This document shows, piece by piece, positions 1 through 11,200 of a DNA stretch of 64,000 bases. The position numbers and the translations under genes are program-made. Position 1 is the stretch's first letter. Each line of letters begins with the position of its first letter. Origin of the DNA: Ligula intestinalis (taxonomy: Eukaryota > Platyhelminthes > Cestoda > Diphyllobothriidea > Diphyllobothriidae). The stretch covers positions 83,186,870 to 83,250,869 of the forward strand of contig JAYGXS010000003.1 of NCBI GenBank assembly GCA_036362985.1, read 5' to 3'. A model generated the notes under the pieces. It had not been told where the DNA came from and ran no database searches. It was given only the letters and a program-made list of their open reading frames with translations.

Positions 1-298
1 ACTACTGGCAGCTTATTGGCAGCTTGGGATTATTACGCGGTTGGTCTGCAGTCGTTGACGGGCTTTGGCCCAAATATCAAAAAAATATTCAGAAGTATAG
101 CAGATTTGAATAATGCAGTTTATTCAACTGTGAAAAGCTAAGTAAGCATAGTATTCTTTCTGGTGGATTGTGGATGATTGCCTAGGAAATCCTGGCCAGG
201 CAGTCAGCTTACTGTATCCGTAATGATGGATAACATACGTGCAGTATGTTTGGTGGATAAATCGACCACAATGTGATTAAGTTCAAAATGTCGGCATG

Positions 299-400
299 CG
301 TTCCTAGCTCAGTGGTAGAGCGTCGATTGCACAAAAGCGGTCCCTCATGTGTGGGTTCGAAACCCACTGAAGCCGCAATTTTTTTACACAATTGGATCAA
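299..400 (+). repeat. tRNA-derived SINE
   Basis: Box A tagctcagtggtagagcg and box B gggttcgaaaccc are both present, 40-50 bases apart, as in RNA polymerase III internal promoters. The body ends in a tail resembling ttggatcaact that recurs in the copies near 13560, 13870 and 20630. The arms do not fold as a clean tRNA, so this is a SINE rather than a functional tRNA gene. Confidence 0.7.
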
Positions 401-429
401 CTAAACAATAATTTATAGGGAAATTAGAA

Positions 430-600
430 AGCTGACATTCGAAAAGTGGTGCATCTACCAGAAAGCAGTCAGGGTAAGGTCGAGGACCCACTGATGGACC
501 GAGTACCTCGCAGCTGCATTATACAGCGGTAGACTATCAACGAAACACCTCTCTGAGGTTTTAGTTATTACCTGTACCTCCAGTATAGTAAATAATTGTA
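430..600 (+). repeat. Dispersed repeat DR2, copy 1
   Basis: It shares blocks with 37160-37320, including ctaccagaaag, ggacccactga, acctctc, cttttagttagtacctgt-like and agtaaataatt segments in the same order. No coding capacity seen; class unknown. Confidence 0.55.
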
Positions 601-789
601 CAAATTTTACCTCAAAATTAATAAAATTTTAAAATTATGTTTAGCAATCGTTGCTGTGTTTCAAATGAATTCTGAATCCAGTGTCTCGTGTGAGCACATT
701 TCTCGGTATTTTGAGCAGGGTATAGAAAGGTTTGTGACGACATGAAACGCGGGAAATGGCTTTCCCGAAGACTTAACACTCTGTAAGGG

Positions 790-1010
790 TATGCCGGACG
801 GTCAGCAGTGCTGTCTGGCTTCCTTGTTCAAGGCCAACGGCCTCAAGGAAATCCACTATTTCAGTCAGCGCGTTCAGTCGCGCCTACCTGCAGACATTTG
901 ACCCACATCCACACAAATGCGTCCAGGTAGTCGTGGCTGTCCAAGCGCCACTTTTCCCCATCATCAGCCGACACAGCTTATGCCATCAGACAAGAAACGC
1001 CTCGAGTAAT
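790..1010 (+). repeat. Dispersed repeat DR1, copy 1
   Basis: The most divergent of three copies (others at 8700-8960 and 19920-20180). Shared blocks include ggcctcaaggaaatcca, tcagtcagcgc and a cca-rich tail with cacacaaatgcgtc. Unclassified, with no open frame held in common. Confidence 0.55.
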
Positions 1011-4000
1011 GTCACACGCACCATTTGGAGAACATGTGAATCTGCTCTGAAATCCTACTTAAGCAGTTGTCACAACTGCCTTTTTATCTCTCAGACCTGG
1101 CTAGATGCAGTCAACACTAGCCCTGACTTTATTAGTGGCCACTGCTATCTGAGACAGGAGCAGTTTACAGTAATTCATTCCTACAGGTGCCTTCAGCTTT
1201 TAACCTAAAACTTGGGATTTTGGCCTAATGAGTGTAATACTAAGCACAACCAGACTTTAGAGTCTAAGGCAACCTTTTTGACTCAGAGAGCCAAAGAAGC
1301 AACTTTTTGAAAGCATATTTCAGCGAGAGCCATATACTATATTTTAAGATTGAGTTCATTCAAATGTGAGTATAATAAGCCTCTGGATTTATTCATGGAA
1401 GAACCAAAATCACAAAATCTGAAATTTCTAATTCCAATTTTATCTAAGAGAGCCAGACGCAATCATCAAAAGAGCCACACCTGGCTCGCTAGCCATGGGT
1501 TGCCGACCTTGGACTTCGCCGCAACAAGGCCAAAAAAGCCCACTTAGTACTTTCTTGCACATGAACGATTCGATCACTGTGCGACCTGGAAACAGCTTAC
1601 CTACAGGCTAACGAAGAAATCTAACCAGTGCAAAAACAAAGTCATTTGTTAAGTCTGACCTTGACCAGGTAATTCCCTGTTTTTGCCTCACAAAACCAAA
1701 CTTTAGGTTGTCTTATTTCTTTCTTTGCCCCGTTTTGGTTTGTGTCTTCTGAAACAGGACCCTGCTGTTCTTATATTGATTTTTTTATTCATCAAAACTC
1801 TTGTGTATCTATTTATCATTACTTATGTAATGAAAAGACTGGAAGCCGTTGTTGAGGCCTAACACGTCTTGTTATCGACAGATACCTTTGTCTATGTTTG
1901 CTTTAAATGCACGCATGTGAACTTAAGACTGATCAAGGTTCATAGTCTGGGGTCGAAAATCCGTTTGCTTACACGTAAGGACAGGGTACGTAACACAATT
2001 GGCTGGTGCTTTATCAAGACTTGGTCGACGAAAGAGCTTAAGTGATGTGTGGATTATAATCTTCTCTAGCACGACTGAGTTTGAAGTTCCCCCAGGGCTG
2101 CGGTCAGCCTTGGCGTTAATCTTAATCTTTGGATAATCCTTAGGGCTGGGGCTGCCAGGTATTTGTTCTGGTTTGGATTCGGGATTTAGGCTTTAGTTTA
2201 GGAATGGTGTTGAAATCAGGGCTTGGGGAAGAATCTTGTGGACTTGGGTTTAAGGTCTGGTTGCGTTTGCTTTTTTCCTTAAAGGCCAACAGGTATAGGC
2301 AAAGTTGGCATTAATGTTTTAGAGGAAGAATCTTAAGGTCATGGTTTAAGTTCCCGTTGCGTTTGACTTTTTCCTTAAAGGCTAATGGGTATAGGCATTA
2401 GGTTCTTAGTTTCCTACGCGCTTCTCGACGTAGTCATATATCCTTACCGTACCAAGCCCTAAACTGAAATCAACCACCCGTGCCCTTTATCGCTCAGGCA
2501 AATAGGGACGTTCGTTTTATCAGCATGAAGTGGCCCACAATCATTGTTAGAAGCGCTGTAACAGATGGGCAAATTAATTACTGGGCATTCTCCCACATTT
2601 CACCATAAGCGCCGCTCAGCCTGCGATATGTACGCACTGTACTGAAGCAATGTACTGGCCAGCGCTAGTCATTTAGTGGGCACAAAGACCAGAAATGCCT
2701 GGCATTTCTGTCTGCCGCATTTCAGCGCATTCCACAGTGATGCAGGATGCCATTTACCTAAGGGTGGTGAATTAGTGGGGGAGAGAAGGAACTCCGTTCT
2801 GCTGACTTAATCCAGTGCTGATCAAGTGGACCCAAGCTGGCGTTCGGGAGTTGAAAAAATACACACATACACGCACACACATCCTTTTTACCAACGTCAA
2901 TCACGCCCTTCAGGTTTTGTCTGCGTTCGCATAACTTAGGCTGCTCTGTAGTACACTTTGGGGAGCGCAATTGTGGTTCAAGCAGTAAACCTTCTTTTTT
3001 TTACTGCCCTAGGTCATCAGGCATAGCTGCGTCCAGTACACGGCTCTGTACAGCAGTTGCTTTTACTGATTACTGTAAGCATCCCCTGACGGTTGCTGGG
3101 GTGTCAGTTCCCACGGCTATATCGAAATCCTTCTGGCTTTCATTTGCACGCAAGCGCAACTTTCGAATACCCTACATCGTGCTGTTTTCATCGATAGATT
3201 AAATACTATTTTCAACATTTAACGTGGCACATGCAATGAAAGTGTGTGCTAAATTCAAATGTGGAGTTTTTGGTCAGAGAAGGCTACACAGGTACACCTG
3301 CCATACAGATTAGTATACAGCCTAATCCTGGAAATATTTCAGTTACATCGAGATGCTAAACTTTGAAAGATAGATATCTTGACTATCTGTGTTGATTCTA
3401 CTCAATAGAAATTACGGTAACAATCAATTACGTGTGGAACCACTCCCATACCACTCAAATAATTGTAGCCATGTAGGGTTTTCAGTTTCAAATTCCTTGC
3501 TTCTTATTGGCTGCATTTCCCATTGGCTAAAGACCCGCTCTAATTTATTCGCAGGCGGTTTTTTCAGTAACCTCTGATTTGCTGCAAATTGCTTTCAATT
3601 TATCTTCTAATTATCACGGACTTTTTCACTGCTATATATTAACTTTATATAACAATTTTAGCTACTTTTTCCTTTCTGCTATACATTTATTATTTTCTCA
3701 TGCTTCTCCACGCGTATAAACCCTACTTACACCTTTTTCAAACTACAAAGTTCTGTAATTTTTGGATTGCTATATTTTTTGCAGAAAAATGGGGACTACA
3801 GTGTGATTTCTTGTATTTTTTGTGTAGAAGTCTATGCCTTTTTCACAAGTTTGATTCGCAGACGGAATCTTTCGATTTTAAGAAATGTTTGCGATTGCGC
3901 AATTTTAAGAGCATGGAATATCTGCCAAAAAACATCGTTCCTGGCCACACATTAATGCTCTTGAGTAAATAGAGAACATGGTTCAGATACGCCACAGAGG

Positions 4001-4044
4001 ACTTTTTTGAAAGTAACTTGACCCACTTATGAAAAATTCGTGGG

Positions 4045-4165
4045 CCACGTAGTTTAGTTGGCTAGAGCCCTGGCTGTATAAAAGCCTTTTCCTTGGTGCC
4101 GCGAGTTCGAATCCCACCAAGGACACCGAGGTGTGCACACCTGGGTCAAGTTAAGGGTTTTTATT
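4045..4165 (+). repeat. tRNA-derived SINE
   Basis: A box A-like tagtttagttggctagagc and box B gagttcgaatccc are followed by a tail with cacctgggtcaagtt, related to the tails of the other SINE copies. Degenerate tRNA part; not a tRNA gene. Confidence 0.6.
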
Positions 4166-6900
4166 TTAAGATTAGATGGCACGATAAATAGTACTGTAAT
4201 CCTGCTTTAGAAGTTTGCCTGAAACGAAATCCCACTTCAGATTTAGACTCATATTTCGTGGGAGTGGAAATGGTCAGGAGAGAGATGTTGAAACATTCCT
4301 GCACTTGATGTCTGTCTCTCACTGCTTTAAGTGATAGTTTATTATAGCAGTAAACAGTACTCGTTAAAAAGAAAACCGCTGATTTGTGTTTTTTATGGAC
4401 AAAATCTCGTAGCAGCATGCACAAAAACTGCTCTCAATTTGGTTACCAAATACAGAAATCAACCAAAAAATGTTGCCAAATGCAGCATGGAAAATGCGAT
4501 GAAATCTTGTCCGTCTGACAGATGAGAGTCAAAATATATATATATGTGTGAACAGACGATGATGTTGAACTGTTATGGCACAAAAAACTACCTCGCCGAG
4601 GTGTTGGTTTGCGAATTTGGTTGGCAAGGTTATGAGTAGACACTGCCGTAGAGCACGATGGGCACCGGACAAATCTCTCAGATCGTTTGAAATAACTGCA
4701 GAAGAAAGAAAACGACATAAAAGCAAAGCCGAAAACATATTTAGTCAAAATCAGCTAGAGAAGCAATTCTGCGAAAATGTGTGCTTCTATATCTGCGGCT
4801 ACAGAGATTCGCGTATGTCTTCTTTGGAACTTAACTCGTACATTCTGCGGGGTCAGCAGATATAATGCGCTGATATATAACTGCTAGTGGTACTTTGTTA
4901 TGAAAAATAAATAGAATATCAAGAGAAGAATTTTTAACTTTATGTATCCATTGATACTATTTTGTTCATTATCATTTATCTAGTTTGCCAAAAGAAGAGG
5001 GATCATCTCATGTAGAATTTTTAAATAATGATGTATTGTAATATGGTACAAAAGTAACTCTAAGTTAAAGTCAGCAACAATAAGCGTAAAATGTGAAACT
5101 ATGTTTGCCTTCATTAGAACAAGGAGCGTGAAACTGTCCGTGATCGGTTCCACACAGACTATACTACACGAGATTTGAGTCGTGGGATCCTCATTTAATT
5201 CAGACACTTTAATTGAACAATGACTCTAATATGTTGCTGTAGAACCCTAAAAATCTCTTAAGTAACTAGAAGAAAGAACGATGATGAGTTCCGATATCAG
5301 CAACCCTTGCAATACCTAAAGACGCCAGGAGGAACCTCCACCACAGGATACAGCTCCTGTAGTAGAGTCGGAAGAACACCAATATTAGAAACAGTCCATG
5401 CATTGAATTTCTTGTAGAAACTGCGCCCCAAAGTACGCCATATCAGAGAGGATACGGGCGCGCACAACTTTGCGAGTTTTATGTTGCTGCTTCTACATTT
5501 ATACGTAACAGAATCTCACTTCTGCATTTGTGCGAGCAAACGAACAATAACGAATGTGCGATATTTTTCAAATGAAGCAAACACTTATTATTCGCGGGTT
5601 CAGCAGGCGTAATCCGCAGATGATTTGTGACCGAAAATTGTATTTATCACTTTTGAATTTATTTGTTATGAGTATAAATAACAATAGTGAAAATGGCCTA
5701 GAACTAATGATTAACTTACTGTGTGCATTAGTACTGCATGGATAAATATAATAAATTACAACTGTACTTTAAAATACAGAGTTCGTGCTATGTTTAATGA
5801 TTACGTTTACAACAATAACTTATCGAAACGAATACCTCTGTCTTTTTTAATTCTAAAAATGTACTGATCTGCTTACTAGATGTATTTTTATCGCATAAAA
5901 CTATACATTTCTTTGTTTTGACTTATGTTCGGTTACCACGGAACTTACTATGTCCAAAGTGACAGATCCAAAAAAGCAAAAAAAAACATCCCAAAAAAAG
6001 AAATTTCGGGGTAGTTTTATCTTCTAAGTCTCACAATAAGTGCCTCTATTCGAATTCAGAGTCTATGGGAAGACGCAGAGTATATTTCGATGTATACCTA
6101 CGTATCGTATGTACAGTATCTTAGTATATGCGCTTCATACGTATGCGTACATTTATACGCATATGTATGCATCATGTTCAGTATCTTAGTGTGTGTGCTT
6201 CATACTACAGTACTATGTATGTTGGCTTCTACGTGCATGGCAACTTTAATGTTTATATGAACATGAAAAATTTTGAGGACGCGCTTATTGAAGCACTGTT
6301 TTGTCGGAATAAACTATAGCAATGCAAAGCCTACGACCTAGACAGAACTAATGGACATCATACACTACTGAGACGTCTGCACACGGTCAAGGCCTATTAA
6401 TAAGACACAAAAAAATGCCCAGTTAAATGTTGATCAAGTAGAGAAAAAAATAATAGGTTTGTAAAGTGTGGACTGTTTGTCTGGTATAGGAATTCTCATA
6501 ATGAGTGGGTATCTGAGCGATCTAGTTCAGCTTCAAGCGCGATTAGAACTGGAATGCACAAGCAAGCAGTCATTCATGCAAGGGATGGGGGGATAAGAGT
6601 TTGCAAAATTGTATGAAGAAAATATATTTCTGTTCCTTTTGTCTTTGCTTTTTTAGCCATATTTATTGGGAGGTACGCTTTATTCTGAAAGCATGATTTC
6701 AAAATATACAACAAAAACGTCCTCCATTCACTTTGAATAAAATTTGGCACACCAACCAAATTACATCAGGAGATCGCAAACAATGCATAATGATTGCAGA
6801 TTGCAGCATCAAACATCATAAAGAATCTTCCCTGAACGTGTCGCAGATTTGCGCCTTCCATTTAAGTGTAGGCACCATTGAACTTCAGCCAAACGGTGCT

Positions 6901-7822
6901 AGCGTCGTGCGCTAATGGCCCAATCGTTATAATTCAATTAAACAAAGAGGACTAAAAATTGTTCTAGCGATCGGATGTTCTACTTCTAAATTGCTTTCTG
7001 GAACTCGCATATCCGCCTCTATTGGTTAAAAATTGGCCAATTATGGGCATAGTAGGCCAAATTTGAATCTTCGCACGTATGTATAAGAAATGTATATGCC
7101 AATAGAGGACGGAAAAGCTGGCAACTCAGTTAAAAAAGCCGGCTTACGTAGGCTGTCCGTCCCGAATTCAAACCGTTTCTAGACCACCCCCGGCGAAGAT
7201 CGGTATATGCGCTTCATATGTTCTGCTAATTTTATGACTATGATCATTTAGAGCCGGTCGCTGGTTAGCCACTTTGCTTTCGGTAGCAGTCGGGTGGATA
7301 ACTTAGAGTGCCCTTTTAGCGTCGTTTGCTAATGACCTTATTGTTGAAATTCGAATAAACAAACATGGTTAACAATCGGTTCATAACGGGCATAATAGGC
7401 CAACTGATGTGTGTGTATATATTTCTGCAGTTATTCCATGGTAATTGACTATCCTCGACTCAAATATTTATCAACATCTAGGGACTGACCCCTAGAAACC
7501 ATATCCCGATCACCTACTTCCATGTAATGCACCTTATAATTTCCACAATGTACACACATAAAAGGAATTTATGTGTCAATGGAGAACGGAATAATTGGCG
7601 GATGTGTTTCGAAAGCCCGCTCACGTAAGCGTTTGTTCGCTCTCCGTCCGAAATTCAAATTGACGTTTCTAGACCACCCCGGCGAAGATCAGCATATGTG
7701 TTTCATTTGACCACATGTTCCGCTAATTTTATGACAAGGATTAAGTGTGGGCCGATGGCTTGTTAACCATTTTTGCTTTCGGTAGCATTCTGGTGGATGA
7801 CTCAGAGTGCCTCTTTGGTGGC
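6901..7822 (+). repeat. Diverged tandem duplication, two units
   Basis: Unit 1 is 6901-7317 and unit 2 is 7318-7822. Matching landmarks in order are agcgtcgt.gctaatg, a ggcataataggcca-like block, caatggagaacgga or its variant, gtttctagaccacccc, gctaattttatgac and gctttcggtagca. Unit 2 carries an extra segment near 7420-7545. Non-coding; class unknown. It ends at the poly-G zone beside collagen exon 17. Confidence 0.75.
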
Positions 7823-7950
7823 GGGGTGGGGGGGGGCAGAAAAAACGTCGCGGCTAACGCATGTTTGATGGCCCACTCAAAAGTGGCCAACATGGCGGGG
7901 GGGGGGGGTGGGGAGAGAAAAGTTCTATAGACCTACGTACGTGGGGCCTT
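7823..7950. repeat. Poly-G-rich zone beside the collagen stop
   Basis: Two G runs of 7-10 bases near 7829 and 7900 lie in a G-rich strand; on the minus strand they form C-runs in the presumed 3' UTR. No polyadenylation signal is seen close by. Confidence 0.5.
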
Positions 7951-8292
7951 TTATGGTCGGAACCGTGTGTGAGTTTGCTGAGGTGTGGCTGCGTCCGGCT
8001 GCTGTTGTTGCTGTCTAGGGTCGTGGCTCTGACCACCGTCGCCGGCGGCGGCGGCGGTGTTCCAGGGGTAGCGCGCCGGGGACTGGTGGTAGGGACTGCG
8101 TTGCACCATACGCCGGTGTCGCTCCTCGCGGCGTAACATCGCGGCCTGATGCAACACTTCGTCACCCGGGGGCTGTCGTTCGGGCGCCTGTTGGTGCGGG
8201 TTCTGCCAAGGCGAGAGGAAGCACTGCGGCACGTATTTACCGTTGTCGTCCATACAGGCCTCCAGAGAACCGTAGCGAAGGTAGGAGAAACC
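7951..8292 (-). CDS. Collagen exon 17: C-terminal non-collagenous domain and stop
   Basis: It follows a long pyrimidine tract and cgccag and reads [20 protein letters not shown], then VPQCF. The stop TAA is at 7953-7951. C378 and C389 with Asp-Asp-Asn-Gly and Pro between them, and an aromatic residue after the second Cys, resemble the short Cys-containing C terminus of MACIT collagens (C...DG..P..CW). The remaining 88 residues are rich in Gln, His, Arg and Pro and include a QQQQQ run; known MACITs end soon after the second Cys, so this tail is unusual. The exon is GC-rich and abuts poly-G tracts. It is assigned to the collagen gene by phase and motif; a separate gene cannot be excluded. Confidence 0.6.
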   Translation of the reverse strand, partial: GFSYLRYGSLEACMDDNGKYVPQCFLSPWQNPHQQAPERQPPGDEVLHQAAMLRREERHRRMVQRSPYHQSPARYPWNTAAAAGDGGQSHDPRQQQQQPDAATPQQTHTRFRP

Positions 8293-11200
8293 CTGGCGCG
8301 GTGGGAGTGAGGGAGGGGGAGAGTGGAGCGGGGATGAACGGAGGCCGTAAAAAACGAACGCTCTGGCTAATTAAAGGCTTCGCGGGAGGTATGTGAGAGA
8401 GGGAGAGAGAAAACCACATGAAGCCTGGCGGTGGCTATTCTTCCCTAGCTTGCACTAGCGGTAAAAGTGTATTATATGGATCACTAAGGAAACCAAAAGC
8501 CCCAGAATTTTACAACATGTAACAGGTGGTGATTGTTATTTATTTAGATTTTTAAATAATTTATTTTATTTAATTTATATTGTACATTTATTGAATTTTC
8601 TTTTTCAAATAGCTCACGTTTTTTCGTTGCTTTATAGTAATGTTTTGTGATAGGTTTATTTATCATTTCCAGATTTTGTTTCATATGCTTGTACTGGTCT
8701 CTGCAGTCCGATGCCCTCCATTGCTTTGTCTGGCGTCATTTTTCAAGGCCAGCTGCCTCAAGGTCATCCAATACCTCAGTCAGCGCTTACAGACGCGCTG
8801 GCCTGCAGAGCCTTGACCTACTTACACTCGGACACACACACGTGCGTCTAGGTTCTCGCGGCTGCCCAAGCACCACTCGAACACGTCCCTTTTTCCGCAA
8901 CCTCGGCCAACAGACGTCACTTAGGACCACGGCGCTCCAGCGGAATGACGCGTTCTCCGTAGTCAATATCTTTCCTTCTATGCCTCGTTCCTATGTTTAC
9001 ACAATATACTGTCCCTATTATTCTGGCCTGCATTGACTTCTCCTCGACTAAGTAAGCATAGACTGAAGAGCGCAGTTGCTAGGGTTTAACTTACTTAACC
9101 CCCTGCGATACACCAACGAAGTTTGGTCATTCCTCTATTGATTATCGCGCCGCCTAACCTCGTAGGACATACCAGGATGCCAGCTTTCGAATGCCTCTCT
9201 TTCTAGTCATTTATAAACCTTACTCCTATTCAAGCCTCCACCGACTTATCCTCTACTAAGTAACCATGGTCCGAAGATCGCAGTTGCTAGGGTTTAACCT
9301 ACTTAACCTCCTGCGATATATTTCCATTAGAAATTCTGAGGAATATCTGGCGAACATACGTAGCTTTCGATAAATTCTCCTCGGGCTATTACATTTATAC
9401 GTTGTCCGAGGATAATTTATCGAAAGCTACGTATGTTTGCCAAATATTCTTCCAATATATTTCTTTCATTTTATTTCCTGCGTCTCCGTATTTGTCTTCC
9501 CCGTATTATCACCAGTCCTGTATTGCAGAATTCTGGGCTTTCGTTTCCACCGTGATTTAAATAACAAGGTATGTTTTGCCTTGATAGCGGAGGGTTTCAT
9601 TCTCAAGATCGAAGTGTTATTGGATGAAATTCAATTTTGAAGTTTAGTACGCGACCAGAGACTCCTAAACTCCGCCAATGAAGTGTCCACACTGTGCGCT
9701 TATCTCAGACAGCTTAGTAAATGCGGTTTACGCTCAGATCTTTTGGTTTCGTCTCGCTTATACCGCTCTTTCAGCTTTCTTGGAACTAGTAGATTAAGTA
9801 CGGTTGAAAATAGCCGTTAGTGAAGATCCTTGAGTCCACGGTTTCTTAATATTTGATTGTTTGGACAACTGATAAAGCAGGCTGTTCACTCTTACAGCCA
9901 GCATAAAGCCTTATTAATAATTTTGTAAGAGAGCTAGGGTCGCAAATAATAGGCTGTATGTCAACGAGCGGACATTAACAGTTTCCGATAAAGACTGTTT
10001 TTTTAGAGTTTTCGGTACGTTTGAAAGGCCGCATCTTGAATGCGCGATCCAGGCCTGTAGAGACGCGGGGCAGTACGATTACAACTTCCTCGAAAGGTTA
10101 TATAGACGGCCTACAACCTTAATAAGAGTTCAAGGTGCACTTCCATACGAGATGTGTGTCGATAACGCAAATCTCTTTCCTGTGAGTTATAGAAGACAAA
10201 TCGACTTTGCCTTTGAGGGCAGTATTTATATACTACTCGCTGGCGTAAACATTTGCAAAAGCTTAGATGCCATTTTCGCATAAGATAGTCTAACGATAAC
10301 CGGAATTTAAGGACTGTATTGAATTTAAACTTTGAGCATGCCAACTCTTACTTAAATCAGTTCATCATTTAAGGAAAGCCAAAGCTGTCACCTCCTTGAA
10401 TAGATTGAATTTCCCTTATAAAACAGTATTCTCTGTTTTAAGCAAGCTGGTGAAGTAACATTAGTTTATTGTAAATTGCTCGCTGTTTTACCGTTTGCAC
10501 ACAGCTATTGATAAAATTTAACGTTTGGAAGAATGTTAACCGAAAAGAAAATTTGAAATTTATGGAGCAATAAGGTGAAGGCANNNNNNNNNNGAAAATT
10601 AAAATGGCCAAATAGTGCTCAATTGGACGCAATCATCGACTCTATGTCACTTCCATACATCGATGAATAATAAAGAAGTGATATACGTCGAAAATTGTGC
10701 ACTATTGGTCCAGTTTAATTATCGCGCGATACTATTCGGTTATTTAGCTATTTATACACTGTACTTTTTAAAATTATTTTTTTCCTGCTCCTGATATGTC
10801 TCACCTATTTGCATTTTTTAGCATTTTTTCCAAGATAACAGAAGGATGGGGGTTTTAAATGCTGTTTGGTGACTTAAATTGAAGTACTGTCGTCATATTA
10901 ATTATGTGGATATGCTAAAACACCTTTTAATGCGAAGTGCTTCATAAAACGGACAAATGCCTTCGGGACCCCACTTTATTGATGAATTGATTGCAACTGA
11001 ACTCAACATATTCTGGTGATGACGGGAATCGGTCGCATGAACCCCTCTCACGACGCAGGGTTATCTTTTGGGCGTATACTTTGTGGCTGTTTAACTACCT
11101 GATTATTGTTTTGTTGGCCATCTCCTCCAAAATTCATTTTAGGTCATTAACTGGGCCTCTTTTACTTAGAAAAACGAAACACAACAGAGAGCAAACCAGA

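Larger units (their letters stand above)
1..6900. other. Downstream flank, no host gene seen
   Basis: AT-rich sequence with short unsupported open frames only. It holds two SINEs (299-400, 4045-4165) and two dispersed repeats (430-600, 790-1010). There is also an imperfect duplication of about 75 bases at 2230-2310 and 2328-2405, each with a shared tttttccttaaaggc core, plus a short acacac run near 2860. Frames at 3700-3972 and 4575-4865 have no recognisable family. Confidence 0.5.

Noticed and set aside
299..375. A functional tRNA gene
   Set aside because: Boxes A and B are present but the acceptor and other stems do not pair, and the sequence continues into a SINE body shared with other copies.
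4575..4865. 96-codon plus frame (Lys/Arg-rich) as a gene
   Set aside because: No start context, splice sites or family features; strand overlap with other equally open frames argues for chance.
7745..8136. Plus-strand Gly-rich frames near 7.8-8.1 kb
   Set aside because: They come from poly-G runs and the antisense of collagen exon 17.
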